This document shows, in pieces, positions 1 through 6,470 of a stretch of 8,530 bases of DNA. The translations under genes were made by a program, and so were the position numbers. The DNA is taken from contig CAMWSZ010000108.1 of the NCBI GenBank assembly GCA_947177005.1, positions 1 through 8,530 on the forward strand, written 5' to 3'. The DNA comes from an uncultured Clostridia bacterium. Lineage in GTDB: Bacteria; Bacillota; Clostridia; Oscillospirales; Oscillospiraceae. The number at the start of each line of letters is the position of its first letter. The first letter of the stretch is position 1. The notes beneath the pieces were generated by a model, which was not told the origin of the DNA, did not search any database, and was given only the letters and a program-made list of their open reading frames with translations.

Positions 1-472
1 CGAGATCCCCCGCGTCCGCGAGGACTACGGCTATCCCCCGCTGGTCACGCCGTCCTCCCAGATCGTTGGTACGCAGGCCGTGATGAACATTATCATGGGT
101 GAGCGGTACAAGACGTTCACAAAGGAGTCCCGTGCGGTGCTGAAGGGCGAGTACGGCTCCCTGCCCGGCAAGGTCAACGAGAAGGTACGCGCAAAGGCCG
201 GCATCAAGCCGGAAGAAGTCATTACCTGCCGTCCCGCCGATCTGCTGGAACCGGAATTGGAGAAGTACCGTGAGGAGTACAAGGACATCGCAAAGTGCGA
301 GGAAGATGTGCTGAGTCTGGCCCTGTTCCCGCAGGTAGCGCCGAAGTTTTTGGCGTGGCGCGACGGTCCCCACGACGAACCCGCCGCCGCTCCCGCGCCT
401 GCCGCCCCCGCGGCAAAGCCCGCTGACCCCAATGCCGTCCGCGAAATCTACGTGGACGACAGAAGTATCTGA
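1..472 (+). CDS. oadA: Oxaloacetate decarboxylase / pyruvate carboxylase alpha-type subunit, C-terminal part (5' end outside window)
   Basis: The reading frame is open from base 2, giving 156 visible residues and a TGA at 470-472. The segment TPSSQIVGTQAVMNI, followed by GERYK and YGSLPGKVNEKV, is the typical C-terminal part of the conserved carboxyltransferase domain shared by OadA and pyruvate carboxylase subunit B. In this family the domain moves the carboxyl group of oxaloacetate to biotin, either in a membrane sodium-pump decarboxylase or in a two-subunit pyruvate carboxylase. After the domain come an Ala/Pro-rich linker (about 376-425) and the tail REIYVDDRSI. No biotinyl domain with an AMKM-type lysine follows, so biotin must sit on a separate carrier subunit. 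A hairpin terminator follows directly, so this is the last gene of its operon and partners would lie upstream, outside the window. The family is well supported. Which enzyme it is (OadA, PycB or a related decarboxylase alpha subunit) cannot be settled from this fragment. Confidence 0.9.
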   Translation, partial: EIPRVREDYGYPPLVTPSSQIVGTQAVMNIIMGERYKTFTKESRAVLKGEYGSLPGKVNEKVRAKAGIKPEEVITCRPADLLEPELEKYREEYKDIAKCEEDVLSLALFPQVAPKFLAWRDGPHDEPAAAPAPAAPAAKPADPNAVREIYVDDRSI

Positions 473-479
473 TGCATTT

Positions 480-518
480 AACGCGGCACAGCCATTGTCG
501 GGCTGTGCCGCGTTTTTT
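480..518 (+). terminator. Rho-independent terminator after the oadA-type gene
   Basis: A perfect 13-bp stem, ACGCGGCACAGCC at 481-493 with its complement at 501-513, encloses a 7-base loop. An extra A480-T514 pair is possible. A run of six T (513-518) follows. The hairpin begins 8 bases after the stop codon. Read on the minus strand, it lies just beyond the aminopeptidase stop (524-526). There the stem is followed only by a weak TTAAAT tract, so termination is probably mainly on the plus strand. Confidence 0.93.
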
Positions 519-523
519 ATGTA

Positions 524-1837
524 TTATTTCTCAATTTTCACTGTTCCGGGGGAGGTTTCCGTGCATTTGCTGCGGAAAAACTCCTCCATTAACTTTACCA
601 TATACCACGTGTCCCGCACTCCCGCCGTCTCATAGCAGGAGTGCATCGCCAGCTGCGGCAGGCCAACATCCACACATTTGACGGAAACATGGGTCATAGC
701 GATATTGCCCAGCGTACTGCCGCCCCGCTTGTCCGAACGGTTAGAGAAGTATTGGAGCGGCACCTCTGCACGGGCCGCAACCGTCCGCAGCATGGCAATG
801 CTCAGGCCGTCGCTGGTATACTTCTGCCCGGCGTGGGACTTGACCACCACCCCTTCATTCATGCAGGTGCAATTATTGGGGTCCGTATGTTCGGGGTGGT
901 TCGGGTGAACGGCGTGGGCGTTGTCGGCGCTGACCATGAAGCTAGACGCCAGCGCCCGCAGATAGTCCTCTCCGCTCCTGCCGAGAGCCAGATTGATCCG
1001 CCGCAGAACGTCCTCCAGAAATGTGGACGCCGCTCCCTGTTTTGTCCCGGAACCGACCTCCTCATTGTCGAAGCAGGCCAGCACGCTGACCGTCTGCGGA
1101 TGTCCTCCCGCCAGAAAGCCTTTCAGTAGGGAAAAGACGCACTGCTGGTCATCCAGGCGTGGGGAGGAGACGAATTCGCTGTTGCAGCCCCAAACGGCGG
1201 GGCGGTCGCGGTTATAGAGATAGAGGTCGCTGCCCATGATCCGCTCCTCACTAACGCCCAATTCCTCCGCAATCAGTTTTTTCAGGGTTCCGTGCGCTTT
1301 CCCGGCAAAAAGCGGCAGCAGATCGACCTGTTTGTTGAACGCAAATCCATCGTTGACGGCGCGGTTCATATGAATGGCAACGCTGGGGATCAGCAGCAGG
1401 TCGCGGTCCAGATTCACGAGCGCGGTTTTGATGCTGCCGTCCTCCTGTGACAGCAGCACGCGCCCCGCTGCGGACAGCGGACGGTCCAGCCAGGTGCTGC
1501 AAATCATGCCGCCGTAACCCTCGGTATTCAGACGGGTATATTCAGCCGTTTCCAGCTCCGCCCTTTCCTTCAGCCGGAACAGCGGCGAATCCGTATGGGC
1601 GGCGGCAATCTGAAAACTGTAGTCCCGCAGGTCCGTCCCCAGACGGAACGCAATTACACTGGAACTGTTGCGGCGGACGCAGTAGGCGCGGCCCGGCTCC
1701 AGCGTCCACGGCGCGCTCTCCGGCAGTTCTGTAAAGCCCTGTGCCTCCAGAGCTTCTGTTATAGAAGCGGCGGTGTGGAACGCCGTAGGGTTTTTCTGGA
1801 TAAAGGCAAGCATTTCTTCGGTCAGTTTTTGATACAT
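524..1837 (-). CDS. M18-family metallo-aminopeptidase (aspartyl aminopeptidase type)
   Basis: This 437-residue protein is a cytoplasmic dinuclear-zinc peptidase that removes N-terminal residues from peptides. Family members prefer acidic residues (DNPEP type) or are broader (ApeB type). Metal-site motifs stand in the expected order: AAHTDSP (H81), SSPRLDD (D229), CFDNEEVGSG (E259/E260, catalytic base plus ligand), SADNAH (D305) and AMHSCYE (H399). These match by position the ligands known in human DNPEP. The Gly-rich segment RGGSTLGNI (371-379) and the C-terminal ETAGVRD are also typical. The length is normal for bacterial members. The ATG at 1835-1837 has GGAGG (1846-1850) 8 bases upstream. 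The gene has its own promoter, is divergent from the asparaginase and converges on the oadA-type gene. A role in peptide turnover is inferred from family and context. The preferred substrate cannot be read from the sequence, so no symbol is given. Confidence 0.93.
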   Translation of the reverse strand: MYQKLTEEMLAFIQKNPTAFHTAASITEALEAQGFTELPESAPWTLEPGRAYCVRRNSSSVIAFRLGTDLRDYSFQIAAAHTDSPLFRLKERAELETAEYTRLNTEGYGGMICSTWLDRPLSAAGRVLLSQEDGSIKTALVNLDRDLLLIPSVAIHMNRAVNDGFAFNKQVDLLPLFAGKAHGTLKKLIAEELGVSEERIMGSDLYLYNRDRPAVWGCNSEFVSSPRLDDQQCVFSLLKGFLAGGHPQTVSVLACFDNEEVGSGTKQGAASTFLEDVLRRINLALGRSGEDYLRALASSFMVSADNAHAVHPNHPEHTDPNNCTCMNEGVVVKSHAGQKYTSDGLSIAMLRTVAARAEVPLQYFSNRSDKRGGSTLGNIAMTHVSVKCVDVGLPQLAMHSCYETAGVRDTWYMVKLMEEFFRSKCTETSPGTVKIEK

Positions 1838-1870
1838 TGGACAATTCCTCCATTCATCAATTGCGGTAGC

Positions 1871-1899
1871 ATTATAGCATGACTGCTAATTTTTCACAA
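1871..1899 (-). promoter_or_regulatory. Sigma-A-type promoter of the M18 aminopeptidase
   Basis: Read on the minus strand, TTGTGA (1894-1899) is the -35 box, a 17-bp spacer follows, and TATAAT (1871-1876) is the -10 box. The bases TGC directly before the -10 box give an extended -10. Transcription should start near 1863, leaving a leader of about 25 bases before the ATG at 1837. Confidence 0.75.
1875..1888. repeat. Inverted repeat in the aminopeptidase promoter spacer
   Basis: TAGCA at 1875-1879 and TGCTA at 1884-1888 form a 5-bp inverted repeat with a 4-base gap. It overlaps the edge of the -10 box and part of the spacer of the minus-strand promoter. TAGCAT also occurs as a direct repeat (1867-1872 and 1875-1880). 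It could be an operator, but arms this short arise by chance in AT-rich DNA. Confidence 0.3.
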
Positions 1900-1912
1900 C
1901 AACATTTCACGG

Positions 1913-1941
1913 TTGCAATCTGCGGGAAATTCTGTTATAAT
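1913..1941 (+). promoter_or_regulatory. Sigma-A-type promoter of the asparaginase gene
   Basis: TTGCAA (1913-1918) is the -35 box, a 17-bp spacer follows, and a perfect TATAAT (1936-1941) is the -10 box. TGT just before it makes an extended -10. The start point should be near 1948, so the leader is only about 22 bases and consists mostly of the purine-rich ribosome binding site GAGGGGGGA (1954-1962). Confidence 0.8.
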
Positions 1942-1969
1942 TTGCAGGCAAAAGAGGGGGGATAGAGCT

Positions 1970-2962
1970 ATGAAAAAGATACTGATGATTAACACCGGCG
2001 GCACATTTTCCTCCCGTCCGGGACCCCACGGCCTGACGCCGCAGATGAGCAGTGAGGAAATCCTGGGTCATCTGGGAAAGGGAAGCACAGATGTACAGTT
2101 GGACCTGGAGGACTACTGTTCTCTGGACAGCGCGAATATCCGTCCGGAGGACTGGTGCCGTCTGTCCCTGCGGATCGGGGAGGTGATCGCCGTCTATGAC
2201 GGCGTGGTCCTGATCCACGGAACGGATACGTTAGCATATACGGCGTCAATGCTGTCCTTTATGCTGCAAAACCCGCCCATTCCCATTGTCCTGACCGGCA
2301 GTCAGCTGCCGCTGGGCGCGCCCATGTCCGACGCCGCCGACAACTGTCTGTGCGCGATAGAAATGGCGTCCAGCGGAATGGGTGGGGTATTCGTGGCCTT
2401 CAACCGGAAAATCATGCTGGGCTGCCGGACGTCCAAGGTGCGGACCATCAGCTTCAATGCGTTTGAGAGCATCAACTATCCCAATGTGGGCGAGTTCAAC
2501 GCTTTCGGCCTCCAGCTGAACATAAGACATGATTTTGTGTCGCCCTTTTTCCGCATCCAGACCGACTACTCCGACCGGATCGCAGTTTTGAAGCTGTTCC
2601 CGGGAATGGACCCGGATATTTTCCGGTTTTTGCAGGAGCACGGCTACGAGGGAATTTATATTGAGGGCTTTGGTCTGGGGGGAGTACCGTTCCTCAAGGG
2701 CGATTTTACGGCGGAAATACGCCGGGCGTCGGAGGCCGGACTGCCGATTCTAGTGGGCAGCCAGTGCCGCTACGAGGGGAGCAACCTGCGGATCTATGAG
2801 ACCGGCCAGCGGATTTTAGAGTGCGGCGGCATCCCCGTTCACAACATGACGCAGGAGGCTGTTGTCACAAAGCTGATGTGGTGCCTGGGCCAGACCAAAA
2901 AACGAGAGGATATTTTGCGGCTGTTCCAGCAGAATCTGGTGCAGGAGGTCAGTTTTCTGTGA
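1970..2962 (+). CDS. ansA: Type I (cytoplasmic-type) L-asparaginase
   Basis: This 330-residue enzyme should hydrolyse L-asparagine to L-aspartate and ammonia in the cytoplasm. The N-terminus has the nucleophile motif NTGGT (residues 8-12, nucleophile T12). The second active-site motif HGTDT is at 83-87, with T85 and D86 as the second Thr and the Asp. K156 lies 70 residues after D86, matching the spacing of the catalytic Lys in the E. coli enzyme. Between them, VLTGSQLPLGAP (107-118) is a family signature. The C-terminal HNMTQEAVVTKLMW (291-304) is typical of type I asparaginases. No signal peptide is present. The ATG at 1970 is chosen because a strong purine-rich ribosome binding site lies just before it and the protein then begins directly with the first beta strand. 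A longer in-frame start at 1913 falls inside the promoter. The gene is monocistronic, ending in a hairpin 2-3 bases after the stop. Confidence 0.93.
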   Translation: MKKILMINTGGTFSSRPGPHGLTPQMSSEEILGHLGKGSTDVQLDLEDYCSLDSANIRPEDWCRLSLRIGEVIAVYDGVVLIHGTDTLAYTASMLSFMLQNPPIPIVLTGSQLPLGAPMSDAADNCLCAIEMASSGMGGVFVAFNRKIMLGCRTSKVRTISFNAFESINYPNVGEFNAFGLQLNIRHDFVSPFFRIQTDYSDRIAVLKLFPGMDPDIFRFLQEHGYEGIYIEGFGLGGVPFLKGDFTAEIRRASEAGLPILVGSQCRYEGSNLRIYETGQRILECGGIPVHNMTQEAVVTKLMWCLGQTKKREDILRLFQQNLVQEVSFL

Positions 2963-2963
2963 G

Positions 2964-2994
2964 AAAAAGACGGGAAGCTTCTTCCCGCCTTTTT
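2964..2994. terminator. Bidirectional terminator between asparaginase and kbl
   Basis: CGGGAAG (2971-2977) pairs with CTTCCCG (2981-2987) around a 3-base loop. After one A-C mismatch the stem continues with G2969-C2989 and A-T pairs to A2964-T2994. The T-run at 2990-2994 serves the plus strand, and the A-run at 2964-2968 gives a T-run on the minus strand. It lies between two convergent genes and probably terminates both. Confidence 0.88.
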
Positions 2995-3042
2995 ATTACG
3001 CTCTTCAATCCGCGGCAAATCCCGGATTTCTGCCCGGCAGCC

Positions 3043-4230
3043 TCAGATACCCATTTCTGCTTTTACTTCTCCGAAGCATCTCACAGCGAAATCCAGATCT
3101 TCTTTCGTATGTCCCGCCGAGACCTGTGTCCGGATTCTGGCCCGTCCCTGCGGGACCACCGGATAGCTGAATCCCACCACATAGACGCCCTTTTCCAGCA
3201 TCCGCGCCGCGAACTCACCCGCAGTTTTAGCGTCGTAGAGCATGACGGCGACAATCGGATGACTGCCGGGCAGTACGTCGAAGCCCAGCTTTCCCAGCTC
3301 CTGACGGAAATACGCGGTGTTTTCATGTACACGGTCCCGCAGAGCGGTGGAAGCGGTGAGCAGCTCCAGGGTTTTGATGCTGGCCGCACAGATCGCCGGC
3401 GCCAGCGTGTTGGAGAACAGATAGGGCCGGCTTCTCTGCCGCAGAAGGTCCACGATTTCCTGACGGGCCGCGGTGTAGCCGCCGGACGCGCCCCCAAGCG
3501 CTTTGCCCAACGTGCCGGTAATGATGTCCACGCGCCCCTCCACGCCGCAGTATTCCGGCGTTCCCCGTCCGGTAGCGCCCATGAAGCCTACGGCGTGGCT
3601 GTCATCCACCATAACCAGGGCGTCAAATTCGTCCGCCAGGTCACAGATGCCTTTTAAATCGGCAATATAGCCGTCCATGGAAAACACGCCGTCTGTGGCA
3701 ATCAGTTTGATCCTGCATCCGGCGGCGTCCGCCGCTTCCAACTGCGTGCGCAGATCTGTCATATTGTTGTTTTTGTAGCGGTAGCGTTTTGCCTTGCACA
3801 GACGGACGCCGTCGATAATAGAGGCGTGGTTCAGCTCGTCGGAGATGACGGCGTCCTCCGGTCCCAGCAGCGTCTCAAAGAGGCCGCCGTTGGCGTCGAA
3901 GCAGGAGGAGTAGAGAATGGCGTCGTCCGTCCCCAAAAACCGCGCCAGCTTTTCCTCCAGCGTCTTATGGACCGACTGCGTTCCGCAGATGAAGCGCACC
4001 GACGACAGTCCAAAGCCCCATTGATCGTAACTGTCCTTGGCGGCGGCAATCAGTTCCGGATGATTTGACAGTCCCAAATAGTTATTCGCGCACATATTGA
4101 CGACATCCTTCGCCGCCGTGGTGGCCACCCGGGATTGCTGCGGGGTGGTCATAATCCGTTCGCCCTTCCACGTGCCCGCCTCCTGGATCGACTCCAGTTC
4201 TTTCCGGTATTTTTCCAGCGCTGCTTTCAT
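3043..4230 (-). CDS. kbl: Glycine C-acetyltransferase (2-amino-3-ketobutyrate CoA ligase)
   Basis: This 395-residue PLP enzyme of the alpha-oxoamine synthase family cleaves 2-amino-3-oxobutyrate with CoA to glycine and acetyl-CoA, the second step of threonine breakdown. The PLP lysine is K243 in GTLGKALGGASGGY (239-252). The pyridine-nitrogen Asp is D209 and the nearby His is H212 in VDDSHAVGFMGATGRG. NNYLGLSNHP (49-58) and RQRSRPYLFSN (264-274) are further signatures that closely match E. coli Kbl (398 residues, K244). The ATG at 4228-4230 is preferred over an in-frame ATG at 4254. AGGAGG (4238-4243) lies 7 bases before it, the protein then begins like known Kbl proteins, and this ATG overlaps the tdh stop as ATGA, suggesting translational coupling. 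It is the second gene of the tdh-kbl operon and ends before the bidirectional hairpin. Confidence 0.96.
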   Translation of the reverse strand: MKAALEKYRKELESIQEAGTWKGERIMTTPQQSRVATTAAKDVVNMCANNYLGLSNHPELIAAAKDSYDQWGFGLSSVRFICGTQSVHKTLEEKLARFLGTDDAILYSSCFDANGGLFETLLGPEDAVISDELNHASIIDGVRLCKAKRYRYKNNNMTDLRTQLEAADAAGCRIKLIATDGVFSMDGYIADLKGICDLADEFDALVMVDDSHAVGFMGATGRGTPEYCGVEGRVDIITGTLGKALGGASGGYTAARQEIVDLLRQRSRPYLFSNTLAPAICAASIKTLELLTASTALRDRVHENTAYFRQELGKLGFDVLPGSHPIVAVMLYDAKTAGEFAARMLEKGVYVVGFSYPVVPQGRARIRTQVSAGHTKEDLDFAVRCFGEVKAEMGI

Positions 4231-5279
4231 GACAATCCCTCCTGTTTCGTCCAATCCAAAATAACTTTTCCGGACTTTCCGCTGTTCATGGCGGCAAAGC
4301 CCTCCTCAAACTGCGTATAGTGGAAACGGTGGGTGATAACCGGCGTCAGGTCCAGACCGCCCTGCACCATATAGGACATCTGGTGCCAGTTGTCCAGCTT
4401 GCGCCCGTAGATACCCTGTAGGGTCAGACCCTTGCAGATGATGCTGTTCATATCCATTGGCACGGGCTTGTTGGAGATGCCCAGCAGGCTGATTTTCCCG
4501 CCGTTGCGCATGGCAGAAATCATCTGCGTAAGGGCCGCGCCGCTGCCGCTCATTTCCAGGCCGATGTCAAACCCCTCCACAAGCCGCTGCTTGTGCATGA
4601 TCTCGTGCAGGTCCTCTCTCTGGGTGTTGACGGCGGCGTCCGCGCCCATTTTTTTTGCCAGCTCCAAACGGTAATCGTTGATATCCGTCACGACGACCCG
4701 TCTGGCCCCGGCGTACTTGCAGATTCCGGCGGCGATGATCCCAATGGGACCGGCCCCGGTAATCAGCACATCCTCGCCCACAAGATTCCACATGAGGGCG
4801 GTATGGGCGGCGTTGCCGACGGCGTCAAAGAAGGCCACCACGTCCTCCGGAAGATTGGGGTCGATCAAAATGACGTTGCTTTCCGGGATACAGACGTACT
4901 CCGCAAATGCGCCGTCCCGGTCCACGCCGACGCTCTGGGTATCCTTACACCACTGGATATTGCCGGTATGGCAGTTGCGGCAGTGCCCGCAGGTGATATG
5001 GCCCTCGCCGCTGACGCGCCGTCCGACGCGCAGGCCGGTGACGCCCGCGCCGGCGGCGGCAATCTCCCCCACGTACTCGTGGCCGATGACCATGGGGGGC
5101 CTGATGTGTTCGACGGCCCAGGGGTCCCAGTTGTAGATATGTACATCTGTGCCGCAAATAGCGGTCTTATGCACCTTAATCAGTACCTGACCGGGACCCG
5201 GTTCCGGGATGGGGACCTGCCGCAGCTCCAAGCCTTTGCCGGGGGCCGGTTTCACCAGTGCGTCCATAAGCTGGCTCAT
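4227..5279 (-). CDS. tdh: L-threonine 3-dehydrogenase
   Basis: This 350-residue zinc- and NAD-dependent medium-chain dehydrogenase oxidises L-threonine to 2-amino-3-oxobutyrate, which Kbl cleaves. The catalytic zinc site has C42 in KTAICGTDVHIYNWD (38-52) and H67-E68 in GHEYVGE. The structural zinc is held by C97, C100, C103 and C111. The Rossmann loop is GAGPIG (175-180), with D199 at the end of the second strand as expected for NAD. EGFDIGLEMSG (235-245) and ITHRF (315-319) also match E. coli Tdh (341 residues). The first in-frame ATG at 5345 lies inside the promoter, so the ATG at 5277-5279 with AGGAGG (5286-5291) 6 bases upstream is chosen. A further ATG four codons inside is possible but less well placed. 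The gene has its own near-consensus promoter and overlaps kbl by 4 bases. Confidence 0.96.
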   Translation of the reverse strand: MSQLMDALVKPAPGKGLELRQVPIPEPGPGQVLIKVHKTAICGTDVHIYNWDPWAVEHIRPPMVIGHEYVGEIAAAGAGVTGLRVGRRVSGEGHITCGHCRNCHTGNIQWCKDTQSVGVDRDGAFAEYVCIPESNVILIDPNLPEDVVAFFDAVGNAAHTALMWNLVGEDVLITGAGPIGIIAAGICKYAGARRVVVTDINDYRLELAKKMGADAAVNTQREDLHEIMHKQRLVEGFDIGLEMSGSGAALTQMISAMRNGGKISLLGISNKPVPMDMNSIICKGLTLQGIYGRKLDNWHQMSYMVQGGLDLTPVITHRFHYTQFEEGFAAMNSGKSGKVILDWTKQEGLS

Positions 5280-5333
5280 AGTTGTCCTCCTATAAAACAC
5301 AAACTGAAAAAATATTGTATCTGTGATGTGGAC

Positions 5334-5362
5334 AGTATAAGCCATTTCCGCCGGAATGTCAA
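5334..5362 (-). promoter_or_regulatory. Near-consensus promoter of the tdh-kbl operon
   Basis: On the minus strand a perfect TTGACA (5357-5362), a 17-bp spacer and TATACT (5334-5339, five of six bases) form a near-ideal vegetative promoter. The start point should be near 5327, giving a leader of about 48 bases. The gap to the stop of the upstream oxidoreductase gene (5388) is only 25 bases and holds no terminator, so readthrough from that gene is also possible. Confidence 0.87.
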
Positions 5363-5387
5363 CCCCGCATTTGGGAGAATTTTTCTA

Positions 5388-6371
5388 TTAATCCGGGTCG
5401 GAGGGGAAACGGATGCCTGCCGGGCGGCGGGCCGCCGTCAGTACGCTGCTGACCTCCAGCGAACGCGCCAGCGCCCTGTAACACGCCTCATAATCCCGCT
5501 CCTGCATCTGCTGCCGGAAGGCCCGGAATTCCATTTCCATACGGTGCTGCGTCTCAGTATGGTACGTCTCCTCCGTGCCGTCGTTCAAGTGCAGCGTCAC
5601 CTCGCCGCAGATGTTGGCGGTGGTATTTTGCAGCAGATATCCCTTTGTTCCCTGCACGATGCACCGGCTGGGCGAACCGCTGTCCTTTGCGGCTGCGCTG
5701 ATTACCTGGAAATCTGGATACTGCATCCAAAGCACGCCGCTGGTATCAATCCCGCGGTCCATGTTGGCATGATACACCACATCTTCCGGCGCGCCGAACA
5801 GACCCAATACCCAATGGATATTGTACAGATTCAGGTCCATTAGTGCGCCGCCGGCCTGTTTGGGATCGAAAACCGGCGCGGTTTCCCCACGCTCAAACGC
5901 CTCGTAGCGGCTGCTGAACTGGCTGAAATTACAGTTGACCAGCTTGATTTTCCCGATACGGTGGAGCTGTGCCCGCAGCGCTTCATAGTCCGGCTGATAC
6001 AGAGTCGTAATGGCCTCGTACAGAAACAGCTCGTTTTTCATCGCCAGATCCGCTATTCGTTCGGCCTCCTCCAGATTGACCGCCAGCGGCTTTTCCACAA
6101 TCACATGTTTCCCGGCCAGCAGCGCAGCTTCCGCCATGCTGCGGTGCGTGGAATTCGGCGTTCCGATATAGACGGCTTCGGCGCTGGTCTCCGCCAGCAT
6201 CCTGGAAAAATCGGTAAACACCGCAGCGTTTTTACACATTGCCGCCAGCGTCTCCGCTTTCCCGGCGCTTCTGGGTGTCGAACAGATTGCGGCAACTTCC
6301 CAGTCCCAGCCCTCCAGAAAGGGCAGAACCTCATTCACAATCAATCCGGTACCGGCAATCGCTAATTTCAT
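5388..6371 (-). CDS. Gfo/Idh/MocA-family NAD(P)-dependent oxidoreductase, substrate unknown
   Basis: This 327-residue protein has the two-domain layout of the family. The N-terminal Rossmann fold starts at residue 2 with LAIAGTGLI, the dinucleotide loop. YIGTPNSTH (68-76) and the hallmark GKHVIVEKPLAV (87-98, EKP at 93-95) follow. YEA (118-120) sits where EA-containing segments normally begin the second domain. The C-terminal domain carries GGALMDLNLYNIHWVLGLFG (174-193), with H186 in the place of the usual catalytic His. Family members oxidise or reduce sugars, inositols and related polyols. Nothing here or in the neighbours fixes the substrate, and no sugar transporter or kinase is adjacent. 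The ATG at 6369-6371 has GGAGG (6379-6383) 7 bases upstream. The gene has its own promoter, stands upstream of tdh on the same strand, and is divergent from xpaC. Confidence 0.9.
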   Translation of the reverse strand: MKLAIAGTGLIVNEVLPFLEGWDWEVAAICSTPRSAGKAETLAAMCKNAAVFTDFSRMLAETSAEAVYIGTPNSTHRSMAEAALLAGKHVIVEKPLAVNLEEAERIADLAMKNELFLYEAITTLYQPDYEALRAQLHRIGKIKLVNCNFSQFSSRYEAFERGETAPVFDPKQAGGALMDLNLYNIHWVLGLFGAPEDVVYHANMDRGIDTSGVLWMQYPDFQVISAAAKDSGSPSRCIVQGTKGYLLQNTTANICGEVTLHLNDGTEETYHTETQHRMEMEFRAFRQQMQERDYEACYRALARSLEVSSVLTAARRPAGIRFPSDPD

Positions 6372-6387
6372 AACAATACCTCCATAA

Positions 6388-6399
6388 AAATTTAAATTT
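6388..6399. repeat. 12-bp AT-only palindrome in the oxidoreductase leader
   Basis: AAATTTAAATTT is a perfect 12-bp palindrome made only of A and T. It lies on the transcribed leader, between the promoter (-10 at 6419-6424) and the ribosome binding site (6379-6383). It could be a protein-binding site or a weak RNA hairpin, or simply low-complexity AT sequence. Confidence 0.4.
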
Positions 6400-6418
6400 A
6401 TTTCGCGCCCTTCAGCGT

Positions 6419-6447
6419 ATTATACCATATACTGCACAGGCTTTCCA
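6419..6447 (-). promoter_or_regulatory. Promoter of the Gfo/Idh/MocA oxidoreductase
   Basis: Read on the minus strand, TGGAAA (6442-6447, four of six consensus bases), a 17-bp spacer and a perfect TATAAT (6419-6424) form the promoter. The preceding TGG makes an extended -10 that can compensate for the weaker -35. The start point should be near 6412, giving a leader of about 40 bases. Confidence 0.75.
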
Positions 6448-6470
6448 GCGGGAGAAAAACGGTTTTCCTA

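Noticed and set aside
1913..1969. Upstream start giving asparaginase 19 extra residues
   Set aside because: It is a TTG that forms part of the -35 box of the promoter. The ATG at 1970 follows a strong purine-rich binding site and fits the family start.
2995..3042. Short inverted repeats such as CTGCC-C-GGCAG downstream of kbl
   Set aside because: The stems are very short with one-base centres and no T-run. The hairpin at 2964-2994 already explains termination.
2821..3657. 278-codon plus-strand open frame over the asparaginase end and kbl
   Set aside because: It overlaps the end of asparaginase in another frame, crosses the bidirectional hairpin and is antisense to kbl. Its product resembles no protein family.
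4231..4254. Upstream ATG giving kbl eight extra residues
   Set aside because: The added residues lie inside the tdh coding region and the kbl ribosome binding site. The ATG at 4230 has ideal spacing from AGGAGG and matches known Kbl N-termini.
5280..5345. Upstream ATG giving tdh 22 extra residues
   Set aside because: The start would lie upstream of the predicted transcription start, between the -10 and -35 boxes, and the extra residues do not resemble Tdh. The ATG at 5279 has AGGAGG at good spacing.
4593..5843. 416-codon open frame on the plus strand across tdh and the oxidoreductase gene
   Set aside because: It lies antisense to two clearly recognised genes and spans their intergenic promoter. 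It has no family-like motif, and long antisense frames are expected in GC-rich coding DNA.
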